DNA of 64,000 nucleotides from the NCBI GenBank assembly GCA_949752735.1, contig OX457039.1, positions 41,650,699-41,714,698 on the forward strand, read 5' to 3'. Made by a program: the position numbers and the translations under genes. The stretch is from Lumbricus terrestris. Taxonomy: Eukaryota; Annelida; Clitellata; Crassiclitellata; Lumbricidae. Numbering within the stretch: the stretch's first letter is position 1; the number at the start of each line of letters is the position of its first letter. The notes beneath the pieces are model-generated. The model ran no database searches. It was not told the origin of the DNA and saw nothing but the letters and a program-made list of their open reading frames with translations. Positions 33,613 to 54,592 of the stretch are shown here, in pieces.

Positions 33613-35848
33613 CTATTCCGGTTTATAACGTCCTCTTACAATTCGTGGATATTGAAGAATAGTAGCATTAACTCTGTCTGGAGCAAATCTTGTGACTTCA
33701 TCGTCGGGTAGAAAGCCAATCGGATAAGCCTTCTGAAGACGCTCAGTCATGTTCGCCGAAAGTGGGATATTCCAGAAAATAGCCAAAGGTGCAATATTAC
33801 ACTTGACCACCTCGGAGAAAGTTAGAAACCACGTGTCGATTTTCTCCTGGTCTGTTCTCGGTCTCACAGAATCGTTCATTGCCTCGTATTGGCGGAACAC
33901 TTTCTTGTAACTTCCCCATCGAAATTCACGGGCCAGCTGTGCATACATAAACAATGCGACGGCTGCGGAATTCTTCCACTTATCGAATTTCGCGCCATCT
34001 TTCAGAAACTGCTCCGCGTCCTTTAGATTGTTTCTCAACCAACTGTGGATCCATGGTTTCAGATGACAAAGAGAATCCATCACGTACAGGGTGAATATGT
34101 TGCACGTGACTTCCACAGCACCATCAAACGTCCAATGGCTCCGTTGCATGTTGTGTCCGATTTCATGAAACACTCCCCATCGTCCTTGTTCCAGTAGATA
34201 AGAACCGTTGAGGAGGAATGTCTGTTGCTTTGGGTTGGCTACATCCAGGTGAGTGACAATCGGATACCCAGAATGCATATACCCCGCGGATGGCTGTTCA
34301 TCCGTCACAATCCACTGACGCTGGAACTCAGACACGTTCGTTCCCCGCAATTCGTGACCTAATCGGACAACGGAATCCCAGTTTTTCATGACCGAAGCCA
34401 CTGCATCATATTCTAGATCTCTGACGCTCGCCGACGGCATAGTGATTGTTATCAGTTCTCCCACAATATCCGCCCAAAGTCCCGGGAAGTGGCGACTATT
34501 ATTCCATGTTTCCTTTCCTGCATCGCTTTGCGTGAATTTGAACTGTGGCGAATCGACGATATTTTCCAGCTTCACCTTTATATAAAGATTGGGTTTGCTT
34601 GGGCTTAATAAATAGACCAGACCTCCAAAGGGAGACGAAATCTCTTGTCGAGTTCTGCTCAGTGTGATTCTCCTATGTATGTTCGGCCATCTTCTCCATT
34701 TGCCATCGCGAAGAACATCCGTGTGGCTTCCGATCAAGAGTTCCCAATTACCATCAGAGTTTCCAGAAATCACTTCTACCTTGACAATCTGACCTGCTGG
34801 CAAATAGCAACCGGTCGAATGGTAGTCACGTTTGTTTGAATGGAATTCTAACGTACGACTGTTGAGGGAAGGCTCGTCTGCAAAATCTCCAGGAAATAAA
34901 ATGATTCCAGGCGCTTTTATGGTAACTGGTTCAAGAAAATTGGAGTAAGATAGCCAGAGGTTTAACAGTCCTTGCTCGAGCTTGCTCGATGCCGGATTTT
35001 TGGGGCTTGGAATCGCGATCTTTTCGATTTCCTTTGTACAAATTCCCAACAGATTTTCGACATTTGGGTTCAACTGAAGTAATCCACATTTTATTAAAAT
35101 TTTGAAAATCGTCAATTTTTTCCTCTTTTCTGCTAAGAGAGTCGTGCTGTTTTCAGATTCTACTCTTAACATGTGGGCGTCTTTGGCTTTGTTCTCACTG
35201 ACCAAGAACTCACTTTCTGGTGCGCTTATGTCATCACCCGTGTAAATTATACCAGCCTCATTAACTAGAGCCATATAGGGTGCAGCGGCAAATGTCTTCC
35301 CCTTGGTCGCCACGTTTAGCAATCGCCATCTCCATGGTGCGAAGCAATGAAGCAATGCGCCTCCGTTTCGAACAAACTCAGTAAGATCAGCTAGCGGCAT
35401 TTTAAGCTGCGTTCCTTCATATAGGACTATCTTAGATGACATCAACTGATCTCTATTCACTGTATCGTTGGCGTTAACAATACGGCTGCCTTTGTCAAAT
35501 GTTCCCTTCGATAACCATTTCAATATATTGCGGTTTAAAATTGACGCGTTATTTTCAGCCGTCTCGTCGTATTGTGAAAAATTATATTTCGTGCAATCTT
35601 GGTAAATGACGACGATGCGACCTTTTCCAAGCTCTGCTGCAGCAATGAATACATCTTCGTCGGTGCTTCCAGTTAGAATTGGTTCAGCATTTTTCCCAAA
35701 AACTATCAATCTTCCTGGATTTCCATTTTTAGGCAAAACAGTGATGTTGCCAAGGATGTCATTTCGCCATTCTATGAACTTTGCATTGCTTTCTACAATT
35801 TCCAGATCACGTGCAAGTGTTTCCTGTTTTAATAAAACAAAACCATCG
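33613..35848 (-). CDS. TCAF-like protein with M60 (gluzincin) motif, copy 2, terminal exon
   Basis: Last exon, open from the acceptor (35849-35850) to the stop at 33613, 745 codons. Domain order as in copy 1: TCAF-like N-terminal domain (GRLIVFGKNAEPIL and AAAELGKGRIVV), a central region, then HEIGHN (34150-34167) with the downstream GAVEV glutamate. Very similar to copy 1 with scattered substitutions and a two-codon length difference. With exons 38637-38508, 36785-36706 and 36417-36365 the phases fit and give 832 residues with an N-terminal signal peptide, so a secreted or lumenal protein is predicted. Mammalian TCAFs are cytosolic channel regulators, so a secreted version may act differently. 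Known M60 peptidases cut glycoproteins; the substrate here is unknown. Confidence 0.88.
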
Positions 35849-36364
35849 CTGTAATTGCTACTGATAATTATTATAAAGGTAAAGGTAACCTGAACCGTTG
35901 TTAAATGTGCATTCTTGTCCTAAAGAAAAAAGGGCCAAGCAGAGAGCAATTCATTCGAAAGAGTTTCATTACAGCTGAGATTTTATATTTAAGAATTAGT
36001 ATCATGATATAAAATATGACTAAGAGATGAAACAGGTCATTTTAAGAATTTGTTTAGGAGTTAACCCTATAGGCTTTCGACCGACGGATATCAGATTACG
36101 GCGAAACTCAATTATAAGCCTACGTGAAGAGTCCTATACAATGGTTTCGTATAAATAAATAAATCAATAAATCAATCAATGCAATCGATCGGTCGATCGA
36201 TCGATCGATCAATTGATAAATATTAGTTTATTCAGAGTTAAAGATTGTCATGAACGGAAGGAAGGCTTGCATCTATTATAGTGTTTTGCATCAATCGGTA
36301 AGTGTCACTGAAAGTTACCGTAGTGCAATGAAGTTTAATAATGATAATATTTGCAGCAGCTTAC

Positions 36365-38637
36365 GTTCGACACCTTCCTCCACAAAGTCTCTGCTGATGA
36401 CTTTGGCAACGATGACCCTGAGCGTGATGATTAAATATGGGGCGCGGTGGTGTAGTGGTGGGTTCGGTGCCTTGGAGCCGGTGAGTTCCGGGTTCGAATC
36501 CACTTGATGCCGCTTTAGGCCTACTTGCAATTGCTCGTACGATTCGGCGTGAAATTCCGATGCAGTGTCCGCGCTGTAGTGGGGAGCGCCTCAGAGTATA
36601 CAGCTTGTGGGTGCGCTGCAGCAAATGCGAGAAATAAATAAATTAATGGAATTGCTAATGACGTACATTAGGACCTTTTGCTGACGAAATGTCGTTTTTA
36701 CATACCGCTTCTATCCGTCGATCTGGCAGCTTTTGCGAGTTTTGTCTGTGTTTGCATGTTTTCCGATTAGTCTTATTCAATTGACCTAAAACGGAAGAAA
36801 ACGCAAGACTTATGCATTGCATGTAAATATTTTGGCTGGTTGACATTAAACTAGTTCAGTATGTGAGACCATAATTTAAATGCACATTCTTATGTATATG
36901 CTTTCAATTTATCTGACGCATCGGTAACTCTCACAACTGAAAAGTTAGGCCTATGTGATGAACTAAACCCCTTAGTGCCAGAGCCGGATTAAGAAATGTG
37001 TTCGAAAATTTTTTTAGGGATCGTCGGCTGAAAAATCTGATGACTGTTTAGTCGTTTGATCGAAATTTCTTAGAATATACAGATTTCCCCTCCCAAAATA
37101 ACTGACGACCTGTTTTATAAACAGATTTCCCTCCCAAAATAGCTGAGACCTTGTTTAGTCGTTTGATCGAAATTTCTTAGAATAGAACAGATTTTCCCCT
37201 CCCAAAATAACTGACGACCTGTTTTATAAACAGATTTCCCTCCCAAAATAGCTGAGACCTTGTTTAGTCGTTGGGTCGAAATTTCCTTAGAATAGAACAG
37301 ATTTCTTTTCTCCCAAAATTTTTTCCCGCATGTGTGGGGTCTCCTAAAGTGTGGGGCCCTGTTCGGCCGAACATGTTGAACACGCCTTAATCCGGCCCTG
37401 CTTAGTGCACAGCGATCACCGATCCAACTAAAATGCAAATCTTCCTTAATAATTATTACACCTGTGTCGGACTGTGCAAGCGGTTGAAGCAAGTCTCAAC
37501 CGGCGATCAAATGGATGGTCCGATGCTGAATTTGATCGATTTTTTTCTTCATTTTTGATCTCTTATGTGGCACAGTAGGCCTATAGGCCTATGCGTTCTT
37601 GAAGTTATTGATCTATTTCGCAGTTGCTTAGGAGTGTTATGTCTTCCTTTGCCGCTGCGGTCACTTAGACTCTACACCATTTGTGAATCATCAACACTAA
37701 GGAGCTGTTGTCATTAAATCAAGCGTCGAATTCCATTTGAAAAGTCGTGATTTGACAATTTCACAACAGTGTCGATTTTTCACCCTTTTGCGCTTGGCGA
37801 GAAATGTTGCCCGCCACCGACTCAGAAGCACAAGTAAGTCCTTTCGCAGCGTTTTCTACCAGACATTCATTTGCCATATGCTCTGGGCTACAATTCATCG
37901 ATTGGTCTCTTGGTTGGTCTCTTCCTGTCTGCGAGAGCTGGCCGGTGGTGACTTTTCAGCTTTCTGAGCGTTGCTCGTTTGCCGAAAAGCTGCTTCATAT
38001 TAGGCTAAGGACTCTAACATCGTTTAACCCAGTGGTTTCCAACCCGTGGCCCGCGGGCCAAAAGTGGCCCGCAAGACCTAAGAAAATGGCCCTCTTCTCT
38101 CAAATTTTTTAAAAACAAATACGAAAAAATGACAATTTGGACAGTATAGAACACATAATTAGGCCTACCTTCTATTACAAATTATTCTATATTAGCGTCT
38201 ATAAATAACACCAAACATTTTATTTTGAATCCATTACAGCAATTTCATATGCTTTTATAGTTAATTTTAGCCTTGTGGCCCCCTAATGTCCTTCAACTAA
38301 GAAAAAGTGGTCCTCGTGTCCTCCAACTTAGAAAAAGTGACCCTGAAGTCAAAAAAGGTTGGGAACTACTGGTTTAACCTAATGATCACCAAACGAAATA
38401 AAAGTTAATTATTTGATGAAGGCGACGATGAAAGGTGACATTATGAAGTTGAAAATATTATTGGTGTATGAGGTAGGCTATTACTGACAACGCAGGCCTA
38501 TTCTTACTGCATCTTCCAGTGGATGAACACGTCTTTGCAGCTGGTCGCGGTGATTGAACTAGCTTGTCGTCTGCTTCTTCTGTTTCTCTAAGGAACAAAA
38601 CAGCGATGCAAAGACTCATCATCCACAAAGTCGACAT
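36365..38637 (-). CDS. 5' exons of TCAF/M60 gene copy 2 (signal peptide and linkers)
   Basis: Exon 1 38637-38508 starts at the ATG before STLWMMSLCIAVLFLRE, a signal peptide; an in-frame ATG 33 bases upstream (38670) is an alternative. Exon 2 is 36785-36706 (basic, Lys/Arg/Asn/Gln-rich). Exon 3 is 36417-36365 (short, Cys/Gln/His-rich). Phases 1, 0 and 2 match through to the terminal exon at 35848, and the coding total of 2499 bases divides by three. Exon 3 abuts a tRNA-SINE (36439) only about 20 bases upstream of its acceptor, so its splicing signals may be compromised or SINE-derived; it is the least certain exon. Confidence 0.65.
36439..36645 (+). mobile_element. tRNA-derived SINE with A and B boxes
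   Basis: The head GGGGCGCGGTGGTGTAGTGG contains an A-box-like sequence; GGGTTCGAATCC at about 36490-36501 is a consensus B box. A SINE-specific middle (CTTGCAATTGCTCGTACG, then CAGTGTCCGCGCTGTAGTGG) and an AAATAAATAAATT tail follow. A relative is at 29637, and the split segmental counterpart is at 21542. Confidence 0.88.
36979..37400. mobile_element. hAT-type MITE, copy-2-specific, perfect 8-bp TSD
   Basis: Ends CAGAGCCGGATTAAG and CTTAATCCGGCCCTG; exact CTTAGTGC at 36971-36978 and 37401-37408. The empty site is in copy 1 near 22038 (CCCCTTAGTTCACAGCG). The interior has about two and a half copies of a ~110-bp repeat containing CCCTCCCAAAATA and ACTGACGACCTG. Confidence 0.93.
38030..38371. 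mobile_element. hAT-type MITE, copy-2-specific, perfect 8-bp TSD
   Basis: Starts CAGTGGTTTCCAACCCGTGG and ends GGTTGGGAACTACTG; exact GTTTAACC at 38022-38029 and 38372-38379. Copy 1 has the empty site at about 22629 (CGTTTAACCTAATGG). The ends resemble the CAGTGGTTCC group of Charlie-like hAT elements. No coding. Confidence 0.94.
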
Positions 38638-39124
38638 ATTCAAGAATATCAGGGGCTGATAGATGTCCAAATGAGTTCAGTCGATAAAAACTAATCAATG
38701 TGTTTTGCGAACTGTGCTTACATTTTTACTCCGAGGCATTTATATAGCCTTGGAATGGGATATCGTAAACAATCGATTGTTGTTCCAGTGTCACCTGGTA
38801 GTCTTTTGCTGATCTAAAGCAAACACAAGACAATGCAAAATTGTAAAGGCCTAGCATTTTAAGAGACTGTTTAGACGTATTGCGTTCATATCAATTAATT
38901 TATTTTCAATGCAGAGTTAAAAATCCAGAGACAGCCAACTTATTGAGCTTATAATAGTATTAATAGCGTCGCTCACATCTGACAAAAGGCCATTTTGACT
39001 TATCGTAATGGACTGCCGCGATAAAAACACAACCTGATGGAGCAACAATGGAAAAATGCTGATGAGATGACTTGTAGAATCCGAAGCATCAGCAAAATAG
39101 TCTACTTGACCAACGTGGAGCCTC

Positions 39125-39362
39125 ATTAATTAATTCATTAATTCATTAATCCATTCATTCATTCAGATTATTTATATAAGGCCTCTTCAAGGAACTACAC
39201 AGAGGCGCTCCCAGCCCAACCACGACTGAAGAAAAAAGACTTGAGGGACTTGTAAATTGTAGAACTCTACTGGATGGACCGTAAGTAAGGAGCGAAGCGC
39301 AACCGGGAGGTCATTCTTAACGGAAGGCCCCCACAACCGAGAAAGCACGGCGCTGCCTAATA
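39125..39362 (-). mobile_element. CR1/L2-like LINE 3' end, counterpart of 23354-23640
   Basis: Minus-strand NDLPVALRSLLTVHPV and a WLGWERL-like end, with a degenerate ATTA/CATT tail at 39124-39164. Shared with segmental copy 1. Confidence 0.72.
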
Positions 39363-39363
39363 G

Positions 39364-39629
39364 CTCGAGGGTACGCCGCTCCAAAATACCCTAAATAGAA
39401 TACGTTAAAATATGTGCAATGTAGGCTATGCTGGTTAAACATAGACCTACAATAATAGCATTGCAGCAATTCACTACGCTGTATAGGCCCACTGTAGGCC
39501 TATACTGGGTTGTGATTGTTTGCTTAAATTAAATTGAACATTCTTAAAGCATTCTAAAATAGGGTACGCTAAAATACGTACGTACCTTTCACAAAATAGA
39601 ATACGTATGGTACGTACCCTCGAGCTTTG
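39364..39629. mobile_element. CTCGAGGGTACG-ended MITE, copy-2-specific
   Basis: Terminal inverted repeats CTCGAGGGTACG and CGTACCCTCGAG; CTAATAG occurs on both sides. Copy 1 has the empty site at about 23610 (GCCTAATAGCCTAGCC). The interior repeats AAAATAGRRTACG-like modules in both orientations. Confidence 0.8.
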
Positions 39630-40186
39630 CTAATAGCCATATATCATATCCCACGTATACGTAGCCACCATCTAGGTCTGTCTTCGCCTGGAGAAGACAT
39701 CTTCGCGTTCAACATCGCTCAAAATGGAAAGAGTAGGCCTATCTATTGACCAATAAATAATAATAATAATAAATAATAATAATAAATAATCATATTCTTT
39801 ATTATTTTCAGCCCGGCAAACGTGGTATGATTAGATTAAGTAATGAGCGGATAATCACAAGCAGAGTCGCCGAGAGGTTGGTGGATGCACAGTGGCCAAG
39901 CGATTTTTAGGGGTCTGTGATAGGTAGATATTTTGAAATGTTTGCCATTTATGCCTTTTTAAGTTTAATATCACATAGACAATTATTACAATAATTTTAA
40001 ACTTCAAGTTACCAACTGAATAAAATCATATTTCATGCATCAATTTAAAATTGAAGGTCGCACCTACACTTCTGTCACTTCAATTACTTATAAAATTTGT
40101 ATTTCTCATTAGTCTTTATAGTTTATGGGCAAGTGACTGCTCTGTCTAGGGATCCGTAATATGTCACGGCTGACAAGGTGTCACAA

Positions 40187-41267
40187 CTAGTCTACAGGAG
40201 TCGAATCACTTGCATATAGGCTACGGTGGCCATGAAAGGCATCCATCAAGTCCTACTAATCATTTTTCCATCTCCATCCGGCGAGTGATTGGCTGGATCT
40301 TTTTGGGAAGGTAGCGGGAATAGATCCCTTTTCCCACTCGATCTTCTGCTCCTTACGCCAGTTATGTTTACACTACAGTATGGTCCATACAGTATGGACC
40401 CTGAGTCACTCTTAGATTCGTCTTCCTGAAAACTAGGGATCAGTTATAATCGATGCGCTCACCCTTAAAGCAATCCCACTCATACAGAGGGTGACTGGTG
40501 CGACTTCTTCACCAACCAGGACCTTACTCAAAGTCATGCTCAAATATTCGTCAAGATCAGATATCTTGTTGCAGAGAAGAAAGGCATCATTTGCATAGGC
40601 TTCAGGAGGAGTGGTCCTTGTCAGACTCCTAATCAGGAGGCAGCGAGTTAAAGTTGCCATTCTTAAGCATGGAAGACCTTTTCTCATCCTGCTATCATCA
40701 ATGACTTCTGTTTACAAAGTGTACTTTGTCCTCTCTCCTTGTTTGTGTTGTGTAATGTTGTATTCACTGTTATTCATGTTATACACTTACTGTGGTAGGC
40801 TATATTTTCCTTTAATTTGTTGATTGCGATTAGATTTTTTCTGCTTTGTTTATTCCAGCGTCTTTTGCTTACGTTCAAATTTCTGTGTCATATTTGTGTG
40901 TCTGCTTGCGCACACTCATTTGACTGACGCAATAATTGTGATAATTGCATTTGCACATAGGTCTAAAATTGAATGAAAGCAGCGTCTCTCTATCTGATAA
41001 ACTGAGTTGTTGTCTACGCTCAGTGCGGATCGACGATCCTGTGGTATCATGCACTAGTGTTATTGCCAAATCAATTAATTGTGCCGTGCACTTGCTCCTT
41101 ATGTTGTTGTGTTTTTTCTATTCCAGTTTTTATTTCCAATCCACTGATGCCCATGTGGCAGCTGACATCCGAGTGATCCGACTGCGCAGTTGCTGTAGGC
41201 TATATGTGACGTTTTGCAATTTTCACGTGACGAATACGACGAAAAACTCCGATTTGGCTTATGATAA
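40187..41267. other. No gene recognised
   Basis: Unique-looking sequence between the second segmental copy and the Helitron-like end. Open frames at 40433-40687 (minus) and 40945-41409 (plus) show no motif or splice support. Confidence 0.45.
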
Positions 41268-41410
41268 TACTAGATGTGGGACCCGGCGTTGCCCGGGAAA
41301 TTTCGGGTTTTCAACACTACTCCTCTGGGGTACCCAGCATTGGCCGCTAAATTTCGGGTTTTCGGCAACCCTCCACCCCCACCCCGCTTCCCTAAAAAGC
41401 CAAATATGAC
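41268..41410 (-). mobile_element. Helitron-like 3' terminus, reverse orientation
   Basis: TACTAGATGTGGGACCCGG with the adjoining CGTTGCCCGGG is the inverse of the GC-hairpin-plus-CTAGTA ends at 9918-9947. The neighbouring AAATTTCGGGTTTTC modules match those of the G-rich tract at 9.7-11.4 kb. Only the end is recognised. Confidence 0.55.
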
Positions 41411-41933
41411 CCGTCCCTGAGGTGCGGGTGTGTGTGCTGAATGTGGCCTAATACAATTATTGCAGGTTGTCTGTTCTATTAGTATATTAATATTTCTGTT
41501 ATCTCCGTTCTTGTGAATATTATTGTTTCAACTGCATAATTGTACACGGTAACCGGTTTCGGTTTGTCAACAGGACTGTTACGAAAATTATTATTGGGCG
41601 AGTATGACGTCATGCGAACTGTCGACTCTTTTTTAATGCGGCCAAATGGGTGATAAAATCGAACTAAAAGGCTAATATCTCGGGTTTTAGAGTGAATTGA
41701 GAGCTGAAAATAGTCGCCTTAAAGTTTGGGTAAGAATCAATTGCAATTTTTTTTAAACCGACACTGTCATTTCCGAGCCTTTTCTGGGACGAAGAGTCAA
41801 AGTACATCTGGACATGCGAACAAGCGGAAGGACAAATATTTTCTAAATCTCTAAGTCGCATCTGTTTAGATCTGTTGGGTAGCTACGTTAACCGCCTTCG
41901 TGAGATTCTTGTTAAGGCGCTATAAAAATTGTC

Positions 41934-42116
41934 ATATACATACATACATACATACATACATACGTACATACATACATACATACATACATACATTCATACA
42001 TACATACATACATACATACATACATACATACATACATACATACATACATACATACATACATACATACATACATACATACATACATACATACATACATACA
42101 TACATACATACATACA
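41934..42116. repeat. (TACA)n microsatellite, about 183 bp
   Basis: Nearly pure tetranucleotide repeat with single interruptions (one TACG, one TTCA unit). Open frames across it are repeat artefacts. Confidence 0.97.
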
Positions 42117-42588
42117 AACTTTGAGAAATATATTTAAGATTTTTCAGGCATTTTAGGTACTGCACAAACCTGGTACCAGAGTGATATATAGCGACGGACA
42201 TTAATACGGATCCTGATCTTAGTTATTGATTTGAAAACATAAATTGGAACAGTCTTTGTTTTTCTCTTTTAGTTGACTCAAGACTAAACTCAAATCAGCA
42301 CTGTCTCGATTTTTCCGTGCTGCATAATTATTGACTGTGAAAGTCTACTTCGTAGGCCTATGTGTATAGGCCTAAGGAAATTCATGAGATGCTTCTTCTG
42401 GTAACTGTGCTTAATCGATAGCTACTTGAAACTTCACTAAAGACCTCCATGGAAGACACTTTTATAATTCCTGGCAATGATTTTATTCATAGAGCGAAAT
42501 TTTCTATAGTTCGCATGCGTACGTATGAGCAATTAATGCCCGCAAAATGTCACGTTTCTTTTAGTCGCCGAGAGGTGGCCTCAGGTTG

Positions 42589-52908
<10,320 letters not shown>

Positions 52909-54592
52909 CTCATTTAAGCCGCTAGCAGTAAACGCATGGGCATGCGCATGCGCACTCTATCCATCACCTGTTCGCACCTGAAGATCACTTTACTTGATTC
53001 AAGTAGTTTTCATGCGTAGGCCTATGCCGCCTAAACCAAAAGGAAGATTGATGACTAGCATAAAATAAAGAGTTAAAAATATTCAACTTAAAAAAATTCT
53101 AATGCACAGCTGAAGATTCATCTGACATAGAGCAGTTACCATTTTAGTCTCAGGTTGTCACTGACACATGTCGCAAGTGCATTGGGCTCTAGAGTATACT
53201 TGGCTGTACTAGCCTGACATAAAAATTAATCAAAACGTAGAGGAAGATGCACGATGGATAGTTACATTTTATCATTTAAACTAGAGGTGATAGCGTACAC
53301 TGCATTACATCTCAACATCGCATTATGGTCGAGAATCCACTGGCTAGGATGAGGTTAAAGACACACCTCGCATAAAAATAGCTTAATTTATAGTCTTAGG
53401 ACGAGGATGTCCTACAAGCGACTTTGAAATCAATGCTACAGTTAAAGTGCTAAACGGATTTGACAAATTCTTTCGCAGACGTAGCTGACTTCTTGGTAGG
53501 CTATTATATGAGGCCTCAATGAATAGGCTTAAATGCGAACGCGCGAAATAGGCCTACATGACCAAAGCGAATAATAATTATTATGGCTTGGTTTTTGTCC
53601 TTTTTATAGGATGCCTTTAAGGCCAACATGATCATGGCGTTCTAAACATCTGAAAACTGCATTTTGAATGGATCATCTGCGAGAATAGATCATGCCTGTG
53701 CAGGATTGGCATTGGCTGTTATCACCAAAAAGGCAACAATCTATATACGCCCTTAGATCGAAGGGCATGATCGCATACTACCGAGAGCAATAGATGATCC
53801 ATTTGAGGAGGAGATTTTTGATCGAAATTATTTATTCGCAGGCTACTAAGTAATTAACCTTTAGACTGTTGTCCTTCATATATGTGAACCAGAGTGCGTT
53901 TGTCAACATCTGTCGTAACATCTGTCACATCTGATAACGAACGCATGTCATTTTCTCTTCATGAGAATTAGTTTGTAAAATTTGTGAATATGAAATGCTA
54001 CTCAACGATTCACGTTGAGCAAAGAAGTGCATCGATAAAGGTAATGAATTCGTAGATCGATTGCTGTATTCAAAAAATCATCTGATCAAATCTTCTGAAA
54101 GAAGATTGATTACTGTAGGCTTATCTCTGGATGATACTGGCGATACTGACAATCAGCATTATTGATGCCATTATATCAAACTTCCACAGAAGGCCATTTT
54201 CAGAAGTGGCCTAGAACCGTCACTATGCGTATTGCAGTCCTCCGTCAATCTTCATAATCGATTAGCATACTGATTTTATCAACATGTCTCCCGTCGTGCA
54301 CTGCTGATAGCCTACGCCACTAAAGTCAACAGGTATACAGGCATCATACCTAGATGCCTGTATTATGCTAAATAATGAAACAGTGAGTCATTTAAAGCAC
54401 ATTTATAACTGCATATTGGACCTGCAGTTAGATATTCTAATGTTATCTTAATTTATGAATCGGTCGATTCTGCTCAGCCATGTCTTCGCATAATTTCCGG
54501 AGACCATCACTCGCTGTAAAGTTCGAATATAACTCGCATTCCTGTAGGATCCTTAGACGTTCAATACCGATGACATTGTGAGGAAAGTCGTT
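52909..54592. promoter_or_regulatory. Divergent intergenic region between protease and inhibitor genes
   Basis: About 1.7 kb separates the possible first exon of the minus-strand trypsin gene from the ATG of the plus-strand inhibitor. No transposon or coding frame was recognised in it. The last ~230 bp (54365-54592) is conserved in a duplicate at 59630-59858, which suggests promoter elements. No TATA box assigned. Confidence 0.4.

Larger units (their letters stand above)
32045..40186. repeat. Segmental duplication, copy 2 (TCAF/M60 locus)
   Basis: Colinear with 14938-26215. Private insertions here: about 32145-32490, 33000-33290, 36979-37400, 38030-38371 and about 39364-39629. Two of these (36979 and 38030) have perfect 8-bp duplications and intact empty sites in copy 1, which shows they are younger than the duplication. 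Confidence 0.9.

Noticed and set aside
36439..36510. Possible functional tRNA gene
   Set aside because: A and B boxes are present, but cloverleaf arms are poor, SINE body and tail follow, and related copies exist.
41928..42116. CRISPR-like direct repeats
   Set aside because: Simple tetranucleotide repeats with no spacers in a eukaryotic context; no array elsewhere either.
41900..42201. Overlapping frames of YIHT and CMYV repeats
   Set aside because: All are readings of the (TACA)n microsatellite.
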